The position numbers and the translations under genes are program-made. Below, in pieces: positions 55,302 through 64,000 of a stretch of DNA of 64,000 bases. The DNA is from Entomobacter blattae (GTDB taxonomy: Bacteria; Pseudomonadota; Alphaproteobacteria; Acetobacterales; Acetobacteraceae). The notes below the pieces were generated by a model. It worked only from the letters and a program-made list of their open reading frames with translations. It ran no database searches and had not been told where the DNA came from. The stretch is from NCBI RefSeq assembly GCF_014672835.1, contig NZ_CP060244.1, forward strand, positions 143,501 through 207,500, read 5' to 3'. The first letter of the stretch is position 1; each line of letters starts with the position of its first letter.

Positions 55302-55330
55302 TTGACTTCCTTTTTTCTCCTGTCTTAAAT
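55302..55330 (+). promoter_or_regulatory. Predicted promoter of the leucine operon
   Basis: TTGACT and TTAAAT are separated by 17 bp. Predicted transcription would start only a few bases before the leader-peptide ATG at 55339, so the leader could be translated from a nearly leaderless mRNA. Confidence 0.55.
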
Positions 55331-55338
55331 AATAAGTT

Positions 55339-55473
55339 ATGAAACACGTCAACACACATCATGGCTTTATGAAAGCAAGAATAATAAACGCGATTATGCG
55401 TTTGCCTCGTGATGTGGCTGGTCTCCTTACCCTTCTTCTTGGTCTTCTTCTTATTAAAGGGGAAGCGGGATAG
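55339..55473 (+). CDS. leuL: Leucine leader peptide (attenuator control peptide)
   Basis: This short frame of 44 codons starts MKHVNTHHGF and ends with a leucine-dense stretch, GLLTLLLGLLLIKGEAG, before a TAG stop. It lies between a promoter and an intrinsic terminator directly upstream of leuA. Eight leucine codons, mostly CTT, fall within 11 positions. This is the arrangement of classical attenuation: stalling on leucine codons when charged tRNA-Leu is scarce would favour an antiterminator and permit leuA transcription. No Shine-Dalgarno sequence is evident; a second in-frame ATG is at 55369. Confidence 0.8.
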   Translation: MKHVNTHHGFMKARIINAIMRLPRDVAGLLTLLLGLLLIKGEAG

Positions 55474-55506
55474 GGTGTACGTCGTTCTAGAACAGAATTA
55501 CCCCCG

Positions 55507-55534
55507 AACCCGCATTTTCAATGCGGGTTTTTTA
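55507..55534 (+). terminator. Attenuator terminator upstream of leuA
   Basis: Inverted repeat AACCCGCATT/AATGCGGGTT with a small loop, followed by a T run, 34 nt after the leader stop and about 40 nt before leuA. Confidence 0.85.
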
Positions 55535-55575
55535 TTGGCTCTCTTACTAATTTTATGAGCAGAAAGGTCCTCTTA

Positions 55576-57174
55576 ATGTCTAGCATTCCTCCCAATCGGG
55601 TCTTGATTTTTGATACAACCCTGCGCGATGGTGAGCAGGCCCCAGGTTTTTCCATGAACCGCCAATCAAAACTTCGTATGGCGAGCATGTTAGAAGACGT
55701 GGGCGTTGATATCTTGGAAGCAGGCTTTCCGGCTGCCTCCCCCGATGATGCAACAGCTGTGAATGCCATTGCTAAAACTTTACATCAAACAACCATTTGT
55801 GCATTAGCCCGTTGCCAAAGTAACGATATTGAAACTGCCGCCCGCGCCTTGGAAGGGGCCCATAAAAGCCGTATCCATGTTTTTATTTCCACAAGCCCCC
55901 TTCATCGGGAATTCAAGCTTGGTAAAAGCAAGGAAGAAATCATTGAAATGGCAATAAAAGGCATTACCCAAGCCCGGCCCCATTGTGGAGAGGTAGAATT
56001 TTCGGCTGAAGATGCCCTGCGAACTGAGCCAGACTATCTAGTTGAAATCTTTAATGCCGCGATAAAAGCCGGTGCGACAATTCTGAATGTGCCAGATACA
56101 GTGGGTTACACCACTCCTAATGAAATTTTTAGGCTTTTCAACTACCTCAAACAGAATATCAAAAACAGTGATTCTGTTATTCTCTCCACCCACTGCCACG
56201 ATGATCTTGGCATGGCAACCGCCAATAGCCTTTCTGCGGTAGAAGCAGGAGCACGTCAAATAGAATGTGCCTTAAACGGCATTGGTGAACGCGCAGGCAA
56301 TGCAGCCCTTGAAGAGGTTATTATGGCCCTTAAGGTGCGCAAACCTTATTATGATGTCTACACAGAAACAAACAGCCAAAAACTCACGGCAGCCTCACGC
56401 CTTCTGACCCAAATTACAGGCCAGCCCATTGCCCGCAATAAGGCCATTGTAGGAGAGAATGCCTTTGCTCATGAATCGGGTATTCATCAACACGGCATGC
56501 TCAAAAACCGTGATACCTACGAAATTATGCGCCCTGAAGATGTAGGCATTACCCAAACACGCCTTGTGCTGGGCAAACACTCAGGGCGTGCGGCCCTGCA
56601 AAAACGCCTGAATGAATTAGGATATGACCCTGACAACACCAAGATGGACGATATTTTTGTTCGCTTTAAAAAACTGGCCGACAAAAAAAGAGAAATCCAT
56701 GAAGAAGATCTCCATGCCCTGATTATGGGAAATGAAAACCAAAATATAGGGCCCTGGGCCATTACGCACATGCGCATTCTTTCCTCCTATGACGCCAGCA
56801 TGCAGGATTCTCCTAACTCTGCTTCGGTAGAAATTACCCTCCATCATCATAACGAAGGGCCTAAAACCTATACGGCTTACGGTGATGGCCCCGTGGATGC
56901 TGTTTTTCTTGCTATCGAACATATTTGTGGTACAAAATTTGATGTTCACAACTTCCAGATCAAGGCGCTGAGTGAAGGTCGGGATGCTCAAGGAGAGGCC
57001 CGGCTTGAAATAAAATCAGATCATCATATTTTCGGCGGTTATGGTATTAATACTGACATTGTTGCCGCTGCTGCACAAGCGGCACTGACTATTGTTAACA
57101 ACATTGAAAATGGCAAAAAACGGAAAGCCTCCAGCATTCCTGCCTCCTCACGTACAGAAAGGGTAATTTTATGA
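55576..57174 (+). CDS. leuA: 2-isopropylmalate synthase
   Basis: This 532-residue enzyme condenses acetyl-CoA and 2-ketoisovalerate, the committed step to leucine. The catalytic barrel begins VLIFDTTLRDGEQAPGFSMN; STHCHDDLGMATANSLSAVE and NGIGERAGNAALEEV bind metal and substrate. GENAFAHESGIHQHG is in the linker region. A C-terminal LeuA allosteric domain (about 400-510) should mediate leucine feedback. I use ATG 55576 with AAGG upstream; ATG 55555 lacks a site. The stop overlaps ilvE (ATGA). Confidence 0.96.
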   Translation: MSSIPPNRVLIFDTTLRDGEQAPGFSMNRQSKLRMASMLEDVGVDILEAGFPAASPDDATAVNAIAKTLHQTTICALARCQSNDIETAARALEGAHKSRIHVFISTSPLHREFKLGKSKEEIIEMAIKGITQARPHCGEVEFSAEDALRTEPDYLVEIFNAAIKAGATILNVPDTVGYTTPNEIFRLFNYLKQNIKNSDSVILSTHCHDDLGMATANSLSAVEAGARQIECALNGIGERAGNAALEEVIMALKVRKPYYDVYTETNSQKLTAASRLLTQITGQPIARNKAIVGENAFAHESGIHQHGMLKNRDTYEIMRPEDVGITQTRLVLGKHSGRAALQKRLNELGYDPDNTKMDDIFVRFKKLADKKREIHEEDLHALIMGNENQNIGPWAITHMRILSSYDASMQDSPNSASVEITLHHHNEGPKTYTAYGDGPVDAVFLAIEHICGTKFDVHNFQIKALSEGRDAQGEARLEIKSDHHIFGGYGINTDIVAAAAQAALTIVNNIENGKKRKASSIPASSRTERVIL

Positions 57175-58121
57175 CCTCCTCATCTTCTTCAGGCCAAAAA
57201 CGTGGCTTTATCTGGCATAATGGTAAAATTAAACCCTGGGAAGATGCTACTGTACATGTTTCGGCCCATGCCCTTCACTACGGTTCCTCAGTCTTTGAAG
57301 GGGAAAGGGTTTACAAAACCCATAAGGGACCAGCTTTTTTCCGTTTGCATGCCCATACCCACAGACTTTTTGATTCCGCTAGAATTTATGAAATTGATAT
57401 TGATTATACAGAAGAAGAAATCAATGCGGCCTGTTGTCAGATTGTGCGAGCTAATAACATGGAATCAGCCTATGTCAGGCCCATTATTTTCCGTGGTGCT
57501 GGCAGTCTAGGCGTTATCCCTAAAGGAGAAACCACTGTGGATATCGCAATCCTGGCCCTAGATTGGGGCGCTTATTTGGGGGATGCCATCCACAAGGGGG
57601 CTGATGTCTGTGTATCTTCCTGGAATCGGGTGGCTCCTAACACATTTCCCAGCTGGGCTAAAGCAGGTGGCAATTACCTTTCCAGCCAACTTATTGCCTT
57701 GGAAGCCAAACGCAACGGCTATGATGAAGGTATTGCCCTTGGCCATAACGGCCTTTTAAGTGAAGGCGCTGGAGAGAACCTATTTTTAGTGCAGAATGGC
57801 ATTTTACGTACTCCCCCTGTAAGTTCCAGTATTCTTGCAGGGATTACCCGTGATTCTGTGATAACCTTAGCGAAAAACATGAATATTCCGGTAGAAGAAA
57901 AAGAACTTCCCCGCGAAGCCCTCTACCTTTCCGATGAAGTATTTATGGTGGGAACCGCAGCCGAAATTACCCCTGTCCGTTCTGTTGACCGCAAACCTGT
58001 TGGCAAGGAGTGCCCAGGGCCTATCACCAAGGCCCTTCAAAAAGCATTTTTTGGCATTTTCGATGGATCAACAGCTGACCAATGGAACTGGCTGACCCCG
58101 CTGGATACCTATGCGAAATAA
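57171..58121 (+). CDS. ilvE: Branched-chain-amino-acid aminotransferase
   Basis: This 316-residue class IV PLP aminotransferase performs the last step of leucine, isoleucine and valine synthesis. The N-terminal [20 protein letters not shown], the PLP-Lys in [12 protein letters not shown] (Lys164), GYDEGIAL and GAGENLF motifs are present. Placement inside the leucine operon couples transamination to leucine synthesis. It overlaps leuA by 4 bases. Confidence 0.95.
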   Translation: MTSSSSSGQKRGFIWHNGKIKPWEDATVHVSAHALHYGSSVFEGERVYKTHKGPAFFRLHAHTHRLFDSARIYEIDIDYTEEEINAACCQIVRANNMESAYVRPIIFRGAGSLGVIPKGETTVDIAILALDWGAYLGDAIHKGADVCVSSWNRVAPNTFPSWAKAGGNYLSSQLIALEAKRNGYDEGIALGHNGLLSEGAGENLFLVQNGILRTPPVSSSILAGITRDSVITLAKNMNIPVEEKELPREALYLSDEVFMVGTAAEITPVRSVDRKPVGKECPGPITKALQKAFFGIFDGSTADQWNWLTPLDTYAK

Positions 58122-58141
58122 AACAACAAGGAAACAATCTT

Positions 58142-59551
58142 ATGGCCCAACCCCGCACATTATTTGAAAAAATATGGGCAAATCATGAAATTGTCCCAGA
58201 AACACCCCAAACCCCCGCCATGTTATATATCGACCTGCATCTTATCCACGAAGTAACCAGTCCACAGGCTTTTACTGAGCTACGCCGTAGGGGATTAAAG
58301 GTTCGCCGCCCCGAGCGTGTGCTGGCCACAATGGATCACTCCACTCCCACTCTGCCTGCTACAGAAAACGGGGAGCCTCTCTATGCCAACCCCCAGACCA
58401 AAAAACAGGTAGAAATGCTGGAGAAAAACTGTGCTGAGTTTGGTATTCAACTCTATGGATGGAACAGTAAGGAGCGTGGGATCGTCCACGTTCTCAGTCC
58501 AGAAATTGGAGCCACACAGCCGGGTATGACCATTGTTTGTGGAGATAGCCACACTTCGACACATGGGGCTTTTGGAGCTTTGGCTTTTGGAATTGGCACG
58601 ACAGAAGTGGGTCACGTGTTAGCAACCCAATGCCTCTTACAACGCCGCCCCAAAACCTTTGCCATTTATTTAGATGGAAAATTACAGGATGGGGTGGGTG
58701 CCAAAGACATGATCCTGCATATTATCAAGGAAATAGGGATGGATGGCGGTACAGGCTACGTCCTTGAATATAAAGGAGAGGCCGTCGAAGCACTTTCTAT
58801 GGAAGGCCGCATGACCATGTGCAACATGTCTATTGAAGCCGGAGCGAGAGCAGGACTTATAGCGCCAGATGAAACCACTTTCACCTGGTTAAAAGGCCGG
58901 CCACGTGCCCCTCAAGGAGCAGACTGGGACAAAGCTGTGGAACAGTGGAAGCAGCTGCGTTCAGACCCCGATGCCGTTTATGACCGCGAAATTCACATTG
59001 ATGCGAGCAGCATTAGACCCACAATTACCTATGGCACCAACCCCGCCATGGCGATTGATATCACTGCCCCTACCCCATCAGCACGCAATGCGCTTGAGCA
59101 ACGTGCCCTAGACTATATGCATACCACCCCTGGGCAAACCATGCTTGGCACCCATGTTGATGTGGTTTTTGTAGGGAGTTGTACCAACGGCCGCCTGCCT
59201 GATCTGCGTGAAGCAGCCAATATCCTAAAAGGCAAAAAAATTGCCTCCCACGTCCGTATGCTCATTGTGCCAGGCTCTGGGCAAATTAAGGAACAGGCCG
59301 AGCAAGAAGGGCTAGACAAAATTTTTCAGGACGCTGGAGCAGAATGGCGCGAGGCCGGTTGTTCTATGTGTTTGGGTATGAATGGCGATATCGCTCAACC
59401 TGGCCAGCTCGTGGTCAGTACCTCAAACCGTAATTTTGAAGGCCGCCAAGGGGCAGGTGCCCGCACAGTTCTTGCCAGCCCCGCAACAGCTGCAACCTCT
59501 GCCATTGCTGGAAAAATTACCGTTCCTGAAACCTACAAAGGAGTAGCCTGA
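58142..59551 (+). CDS. leuC: 3-isopropylmalate dehydratase large subunit
   Basis: This 469-residue aconitase-family subunit isomerises 2- to 3-isopropylmalate with LeuD. 4Fe-4S cysteines are in VGSCTNGR and [30 protein letters not shown] is the family signature. ATG 58142 follows AAGGAAAC and gives the normal length. Two bases separate its stop from leuD. Confidence 0.97.
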   Translation: MAQPRTLFEKIWANHEIVPETPQTPAMLYIDLHLIHEVTSPQAFTELRRRGLKVRRPERVLATMDHSTPTLPATENGEPLYANPQTKKQVEMLEKNCAEFGIQLYGWNSKERGIVHVLSPEIGATQPGMTIVCGDSHTSTHGAFGALAFGIGTTEVGHVLATQCLLQRRPKTFAIYLDGKLQDGVGAKDMILHIIKEIGMDGGTGYVLEYKGEAVEALSMEGRMTMCNMSIEAGARAGLIAPDETTFTWLKGRPRAPQGADWDKAVEQWKQLRSDPDAVYDREIHIDASSIRPTITYGTNPAMAIDITAPTPSARNALEQRALDYMHTTPGQTMLGTHVDVVFVGSCTNGRLPDLREAANILKGKKIASHVRMLIVPGSGQIKEQAEQEGLDKIFQDAGAEWREAGCSMCLGMNGDIAQPGQLVVSTSNRNFEGRQGAGARTVLASPATAATSAIAGKITVPETYKGVA

Positions 59552-59553
59552 CC

Positions 59554-60141
59554 ATGAAACCCATTCAAGAGGTTAAGTCTCGTACAGCAGTTCTTGCCGA
59601 TGAAAATATTGACACAGACCGTATTATCCCCGCTCGGTTTCTGACCACCACTGAAAACACAGCCCTGGGTGAACATTGCTTTGAAGATTGGCGTTATCTG
59701 CCTGACGGAACCCATAACCCTGATTTTCCCCTCAATAAACCAGAGGCCTCTCAATGCACTATTTTGGTTGCTGGACGAAATTTTGGGTGTGGCTCTTCTC
59801 GTGAACATGCCCCTTGGGCGTTGCTCGAATATGGCATTCGGGCCGTAATCAGCAACGAAATTGCCGATATTTTCAGAAATAATGCCTTAAAAAATGGCCT
59901 TCTTGCGCTTGTTGTGGATGATGATGCCCATAAGTTCCTTTTAAATAATCCTGGCACACTCACTACTATCAACCTCGCAGAACAAACCATTACCATTGGT
60001 AATCTCCGTACTGTATCCTTTACGATTGATAGTTTTACAAAACATTGCCTTATGCAAGGGATCGACCAAATGGGGTTTCTTCTGCAAAATGCACAAAAAA
60101 TTTCAGAGTATGAACAAAAAAAGAAAGGGCAATTTATATGA
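59554..60141 (+). CDS. leuD: 3-isopropylmalate dehydratase small subunit
   Basis: This 195-residue swivelling-domain partner of LeuC has ENIDTDRIIPARFL near the start and the substrate loop GRNFGCGSSREHAPWAL. The length is normal for the family. The stop overlaps the leuB start (ATGA). Confidence 0.97.
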   Translation: MKPIQEVKSRTAVLADENIDTDRIIPARFLTTTENTALGEHCFEDWRYLPDGTHNPDFPLNKPEASQCTILVAGRNFGCGSSREHAPWALLEYGIRAVISNEIADIFRNNALKNGLLALVVDDDAHKFLLNNPGTLTTINLAEQTITIGNLRTVSFTIDSFTKHCLMQGIDQMGFLLQNAQKISEYEQKKKGQFI

Positions 60142-61184
60142 AAGCCAATATCGTAACACTACCTGGGGATGGTATTGGCCCAGAGATCGTCACATCGGCT
60201 GTCAATATTCTTAAAGAAATTGCCAAAATCTACAACCACGATTTTTCTTTCGAAGAACATCTTATTGGGGGCGCTGCCATTGATGCAACTGGCAACCCCC
60301 TGCCGAAACAAACCCTTCTCGCCTGCCAAAAGGCAGATGCTGTCCTTCTGGGGGCCGTAGGGGGCCCTAAATGGGCTCATCTTTCGAATGTTCGACCAGA
60401 ACAAGGGCTACTCGCCCTCCGCAAAGCCCTCAATCTTTTTGCTAATATTCGCCCCATTCATACTTATGATGCCCTTCTTTCTCTTTCTTCCCTTAAGGAA
60501 GAAAAAATTAAAGGGGTTGATTTTATTTTCGTTAGAGAGCTGACAGGGGGTGCCTATTTTGGCAAAAAAACACGCACCGAAAAAACTGCAACCGATGAAA
60601 CCCTTTACACCGTAGAGGAAATTGAACGCGTCTCCAGAAAAGCCTTTGAATTAGCACACACACGCCGTAAACACCTTACCTCAGTCGATAAAGCCAATGT
60701 TCTTGAAACCTCACGCCTCTGGCGGGAAACCATAAGCCAGGTTGCCCAAGATTACCCTGATGTAAAGCTAGAGCATCAGTTAGTTGACTCTATGGCGATG
60801 ATGCTCCTCATAAACCCTGCTCACTATGATGTAATTGTTACGGAAAACCTTTTTGGTGACATTCTTACCGATGAATGCGCAGCTCTTAGCGGCTCTCTTG
60901 GTCTTCTCCCTTCTGCTTCACTCGGCAAAGAAAGTATTGGCCTTTATGAACCTATTCACGGTTCTGCTCCCGATATCGCAGGAAAAAATATAGCCAATCC
61001 TATTGGAACCATATTATCTGTAAGCTTATTATTACAATACAGCCTTGGCTTAGTAAACGAAGCTATACAAATTGAAAAAGCCGTTAATCTTCTAACCCAA
61101 CATGGCCCTTTAACAGCAGATCTTGGCGGGAATGCCTATACTACAGAGATAACAAAAGCTGTTATCAACAATCTACATCGTTAG
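60138..61184 (+). CDS. leuB: 3-isopropylmalate dehydrogenase
   Basis: This 348-residue NAD-dependent enzyme oxidises 3-isopropylmalate. It starts NIVTLPGDGIGPEIV. FVRELTGGAYFG, the catalytic Tyr region, VTENLFGDILTDECA and the NAD-binding YEPIHGSAPDIAGKNIANPI are intact. It is the last gene of the leucine operon. Confidence 0.97.
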   Translation: MKANIVTLPGDGIGPEIVTSAVNILKEIAKIYNHDFSFEEHLIGGAAIDATGNPLPKQTLLACQKADAVLLGAVGGPKWAHLSNVRPEQGLLALRKALNLFANIRPIHTYDALLSLSSLKEEKIKGVDFIFVRELTGGAYFGKKTRTEKTATDETLYTVEEIERVSRKAFELAHTRRKHLTSVDKANVLETSRLWRETISQVAQDYPDVKLEHQLVDSMAMMLLINPAHYDVIVTENLFGDILTDECAALSGSLGLLPSASLGKESIGLYEPIHGSAPDIAGKNIANPIGTILSVSLLLQYSLGLVNEAIQIEKAVNLLTQHGPLTADLGGNAYTTEITKAVINNLHR

Positions 61185-61202
61185 ATTTAATCAATTTTAG
61201 CA

Positions 61203-61281
61203 TACACTACTCCTTACAAGGTTTACGGTCTTAGATACCATCATACAGTTCTACCTCTGTAACCTATTAATGTGTAGTGTA
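61203..61281. repeat. Distant inverted repeat downstream of leuB
   Basis: TACACTAC (61203-61210) and GTAGTGTA (61274-61281) are perfectly complementary. A second, imperfect pair (AGGTTTAC/GTAACCT) lies inside. A structured 3' end or a small RNA is possible. The pair sits between two convergent genes, and there is no T run after it. Confidence 0.35.
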
Positions 61282-61366
61282 CCCCCCTGTTCGATTACAG
61301 TGCTATTTTTGAAAATTACTTTCACTCTTTCACGAGCAAATGGTAAAAACTATAAACAATATTATA

Positions 61367-62584
61367 TTAAATACTGTCAGATTCTTCTATTGCAGATAAG
61401 TCTAAAGCCGTAAAACGCGACTTAGCTAAATCAGCATGGTCTAAAACCCAATCTGAGACGCTTGCCCCATTGTATAACATTGTATTATTTACAGCCAGTC
61501 CTTCTGCCCATTGAGGCTGGGCAGTATTGTTAAACATTTTATCATGGTACACCTCTATTGCTGCTAGCGGATCCGTATAACCACCCGCAACAATGTGGAG
61601 AAAAGCTGCATTGTTTAAATGAGGGGTCTCACATGTTTCATACTGCAGATGCTGGAGATTTTTAGGCATTAAAACATGCTTAATTTGAGAAGCCTTAGTC
61701 CAACCCATTTCAGTAAATAAAAGTGGGCCTACCTCTTGAGTGGTCGTAAACAGCTCTCCACTAACTTCCCATGAAGCCAATACATTATTTTCTTCACGAT
61801 TACGGACACATGCTTTACGAATAGCCGTTACTTCAGGTGTGGAATAGAGGTCAAATTCATTTCTTTCATCTGTCCCTATGGCATATATTTGTCGATTTCG
61901 AACAAATACAGCAGTAGGCTTGCTTGCACTCCCTAAAATATCCATAACCTCTTCAGGTAAATCAGCAAAATTAATAGAGTTTGAAGAGATAATATTTTTT
62001 CTATTTTTTGGAGACAGGGAAAATGCGATTAAAGCCCTTGAGTATTGATCGTCAAAAAATTGTGCTATCTTAAATGTTTCTTCGAATGTTGCTCCATATA
62101 CCGTTTTAAAATGTCCCTTTTTTATTAAACCACGCTGAACAAGATCTCGTGCCATAATTTCTTGCTTAGTATGGCAGGTAGGACAAGATTGACCCGACGA
62201 AAGCTGCCATACTGTTGCGGTTAATCCCTTACTACGCAGTAAGCTTAATTTTCTTTGTAATGCTTTATAATTATCAGGCTGCATAGCTTGATCTTCTGCG
62301 TGCTCACTGGCAATACCACTGGCAACAACATTATTGCCCCATCTTTTTCCTACAATTTCAAAAACATCTTCACCTGTTAAGTCAATATAACTTACAGCAA
62401 TTGCCGCACCAAAAGGACCTCCACAAGGAAACTTACCTGGAATAGGAACTCCCTGTAAGTTAAGTATGGATTGCCCATTGCTATCATGGGTAACATTATA
62501 AAAAGCTATATCATCCATACTTTGTAAGGCTGCTCTAACTTTTTTTATAAGTTTCTTTGAACCAAAAAATTTATTGCCTGCCAT
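61367..62584 (-). CDS. Two-domain deaminase-superfamily protein (active N-domain, degenerate C-domain)
   Basis: This 405-residue soluble protein starts at ATG 62584, with GGAAGGGA about 7 nt upstream; an earlier TTG at 62707 is less likely. Residues about 50-175 look like a cytidine/guanine-deaminase fold: GGPFGAAIAV (55-64), zinc and proton-shuttle motif HAE at 95-97 (His95, Glu97), and SCPTC with Cys134 and Cys137. These are the complete zinc ligands. Residues about 186-310 repeat the pattern in weakened form: STPEVTAIRKA (248-258; Glu251 kept, His lost) and GELFTTTQEVGPLLFTEM, where both cysteines are gone. This looks like a catalytic domain followed by an inactive copy. No signal peptide or transmembrane segment is seen. 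Substrate (free nucleobase, nucleotide or RNA) is unknown. It lies alone, downstream of the rRNA operon. Confidence 0.75.
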   Translation of the reverse strand: MAGNKFFGSKKLIKKVRAALQSMDDIAFYNVTHDSNGQSILNLQGVPIPGKFPCGGPFGAAIAVSYIDLTGEDVFEIVGKRWGNNVVASGIASEHAEDQAMQPDNYKALQRKLSLLRSKGLTATVWQLSSGQSCPTCHTKQEIMARDLVQRGLIKKGHFKTVYGATFEETFKIAQFFDDQYSRALIAFSLSPKNRKNIISSNSINFADLPEEVMDILGSASKPTAVFVRNRQIYAIGTDERNEFDLYSTPEVTAIRKACVRNREENNVLASWEVSGELFTTTQEVGPLLFTEMGWTKASQIKHVLMPKNLQHLQYETCETPHLNNAAFLHIVAGGYTDPLAAIEVYHDKMFNNTAQPQWAEGLAVNNTMLYNGASVSDWVLDHADLAKSRFTALDLSAIEESDSI

Positions 62585-62760
62585 ATAGTCCCTTCCAAAG
62601 TCGTTACCATTACTGACTTTTGGCCCATTTTCCTGCTTAGTATTTATATGATGATTAGGAGCTTTTATTCTCCTCTTTACTATACTGCTATATGGTCTTT
62701 GGAGCAACGTGTTCTATTATCTGCGCCAACCTTCAGGGTTAGTGAGAACACAGTTCTGCA

Positions 62761-62793
62761 GACACTCCCCTGTAAGGGTGCCTTGGGGGTGTC
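62761..62793 (-). terminator. Hairpin downstream of the rRNA operon
   Basis: GACACTCCCC and GGGGGTGTC pair around a loop, 46 nt past the tRNA-fMet 3' end on the minus strand. No strong T run follows, so this may be a processing stem or a weak terminator. Confidence 0.4.
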
Positions 62794-62838
62794 ATGTATG
62801 ATGGATATGGGGAGATGTCGGGGGTGGTGTATGGAATT

Positions 62839-62915
<77 letters not shown>

Positions 62916-62960
62916 TTAGGTGTATTGATGAGCTCTTAGGGGGTCGAGTGGGCTTAAAGA

Positions 62961-63075
62961 CCTGGCGGCGACCGACTTTCCCACGTCTTAAGACGCAGTA
63001 TCATAGGCGCTGGGGCATTTCACGGCCGAGTTCGGGATGGGATCGGGTGGATCATTCCCCGCCATAGCCACCAAG
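62961..63075 (-). rRNA. rrf: 5S ribosomal RNA
   Basis: About 115 nt on the minus strand. The ends pair (TTGGTGGC with GCCGCCAG) and the core contains GATCCCATCCCGAACTCGG and TACTGCGTCTTAAGACGTGG, the typical 5S sequence. It lies about 150 bp after the 23S end. Confidence 0.95.
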
Positions 63076-63202
63076 TCATCAAGCCCACCCGATAAACTGT
63101 GTGCGGGTGGATGGAGGTGTTTAAGGATAGAGCAAAGCGAGAGCCAGAAAGGCCATAAAATTATGAGAAGGTTGTGTGTAGATGGTCTCTGTGCACATTA
63201 TG

Positions 63203-63218
63203 GGCCTGCAAGCAGGCC
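63203..63218. other. Perfect hairpin in the 23S-5S spacer
   Basis: GGCCTGC and GCAGGCC with a 2-base loop lie just past the 23S 3' end, probably part of an RNA-processing stem. Confidence 0.4.
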
Positions 63219-63224
63219 ATAAAG

Positions 63225-64000
<776 letters not shown>

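Overview
The window is chromosomal DNA of an alphaproteobacterium, most likely an acetic acid bacterium (Acetobacteraceae) with a moderate G+C content. The evidence is a GapR (DUF2312) protein, an rplU-rpmA-obgE-proB block, an rsmH-to-ftsZ division cluster followed by lpxC, bamD, recN and ligA, an alphaproteobacterial 5S/23S/tRNA-fMet order, and a DUF2924 plus serine-recombinase integration module. The genus cannot be fixed from sequence alone; a low-GC, insect-associated member is a guess.

Layout. (1) 1-11232, minus strand: a two-partner secretion locus, with a TpsB outer-membrane transporter followed by a very large filamentous-haemagglutinin-type TpsA that runs off the left edge. TpsB carries one frameshift and the visible TpsA two; one lies in a T8 run and one in an A4 run. 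(2) 11578-18720: a decayed mobile region. It holds a frameshifted TacA-type antitoxin, two IS6-family relics, a G+C-richer cargo (alpha/beta hydrolase, MerR regulator, Old Yellow Enzyme) with three MerR-style 19-bp-spacer promoters, a ParB-like relic, a DUF2924 gene, a serine-recombinase pseudogene with about four frame breaks, and a helically phased array of TTCCCTGTT repeats. It ends beside the 3' end of tRNA-Ser(CGA). (3) 19334-28135: housekeeping genes rplU, rpmA, obgE, proB, a membrane protein of unknown function, gapR, zwf, a small membrane protein, a solitary Rieske gene (petA) and an esterase. (4) 28500-55169: rnpB, then the peptidoglycan/division cluster rsmH-ftsL-ftsI-murE-murF-mraY-murD-ftsW-murG-murC-murB-ddl-ftsQ-ftsA-ftsZ, then lpxC, bamD, recN and ligA. 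Many of these genes overlap by a few bases and are probably translationally coupled. No mraZ precedes rsmH. (5) 55302-61184: a leucine operon, leuA-ilvE-leuC-leuD-leuB, preceded by a promoter, a leucine-rich leader peptide and an intrinsic terminator, a classic attenuator. (6) 61367-64000, minus strand: an unusual protein with one active-looking and one degenerate cytidine-deaminase-like domain, downstream of the 3' part of an rRNA operon (23S, 5S, tRNA-fMet).

The core genes (regions 3-5) have open, full-length frames, whereas almost every frame break falls in regions 1-2. That pattern suggests real decay or phase variation of accessory genes, not uniformly poor sequence, although the homopolymer sites need read-level confirmation. 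The candidates most worth follow-up are the tandem deaminase protein, the 22-bp phased repeat array, and the MerR-regulated cargo with its orphaned third promoter.
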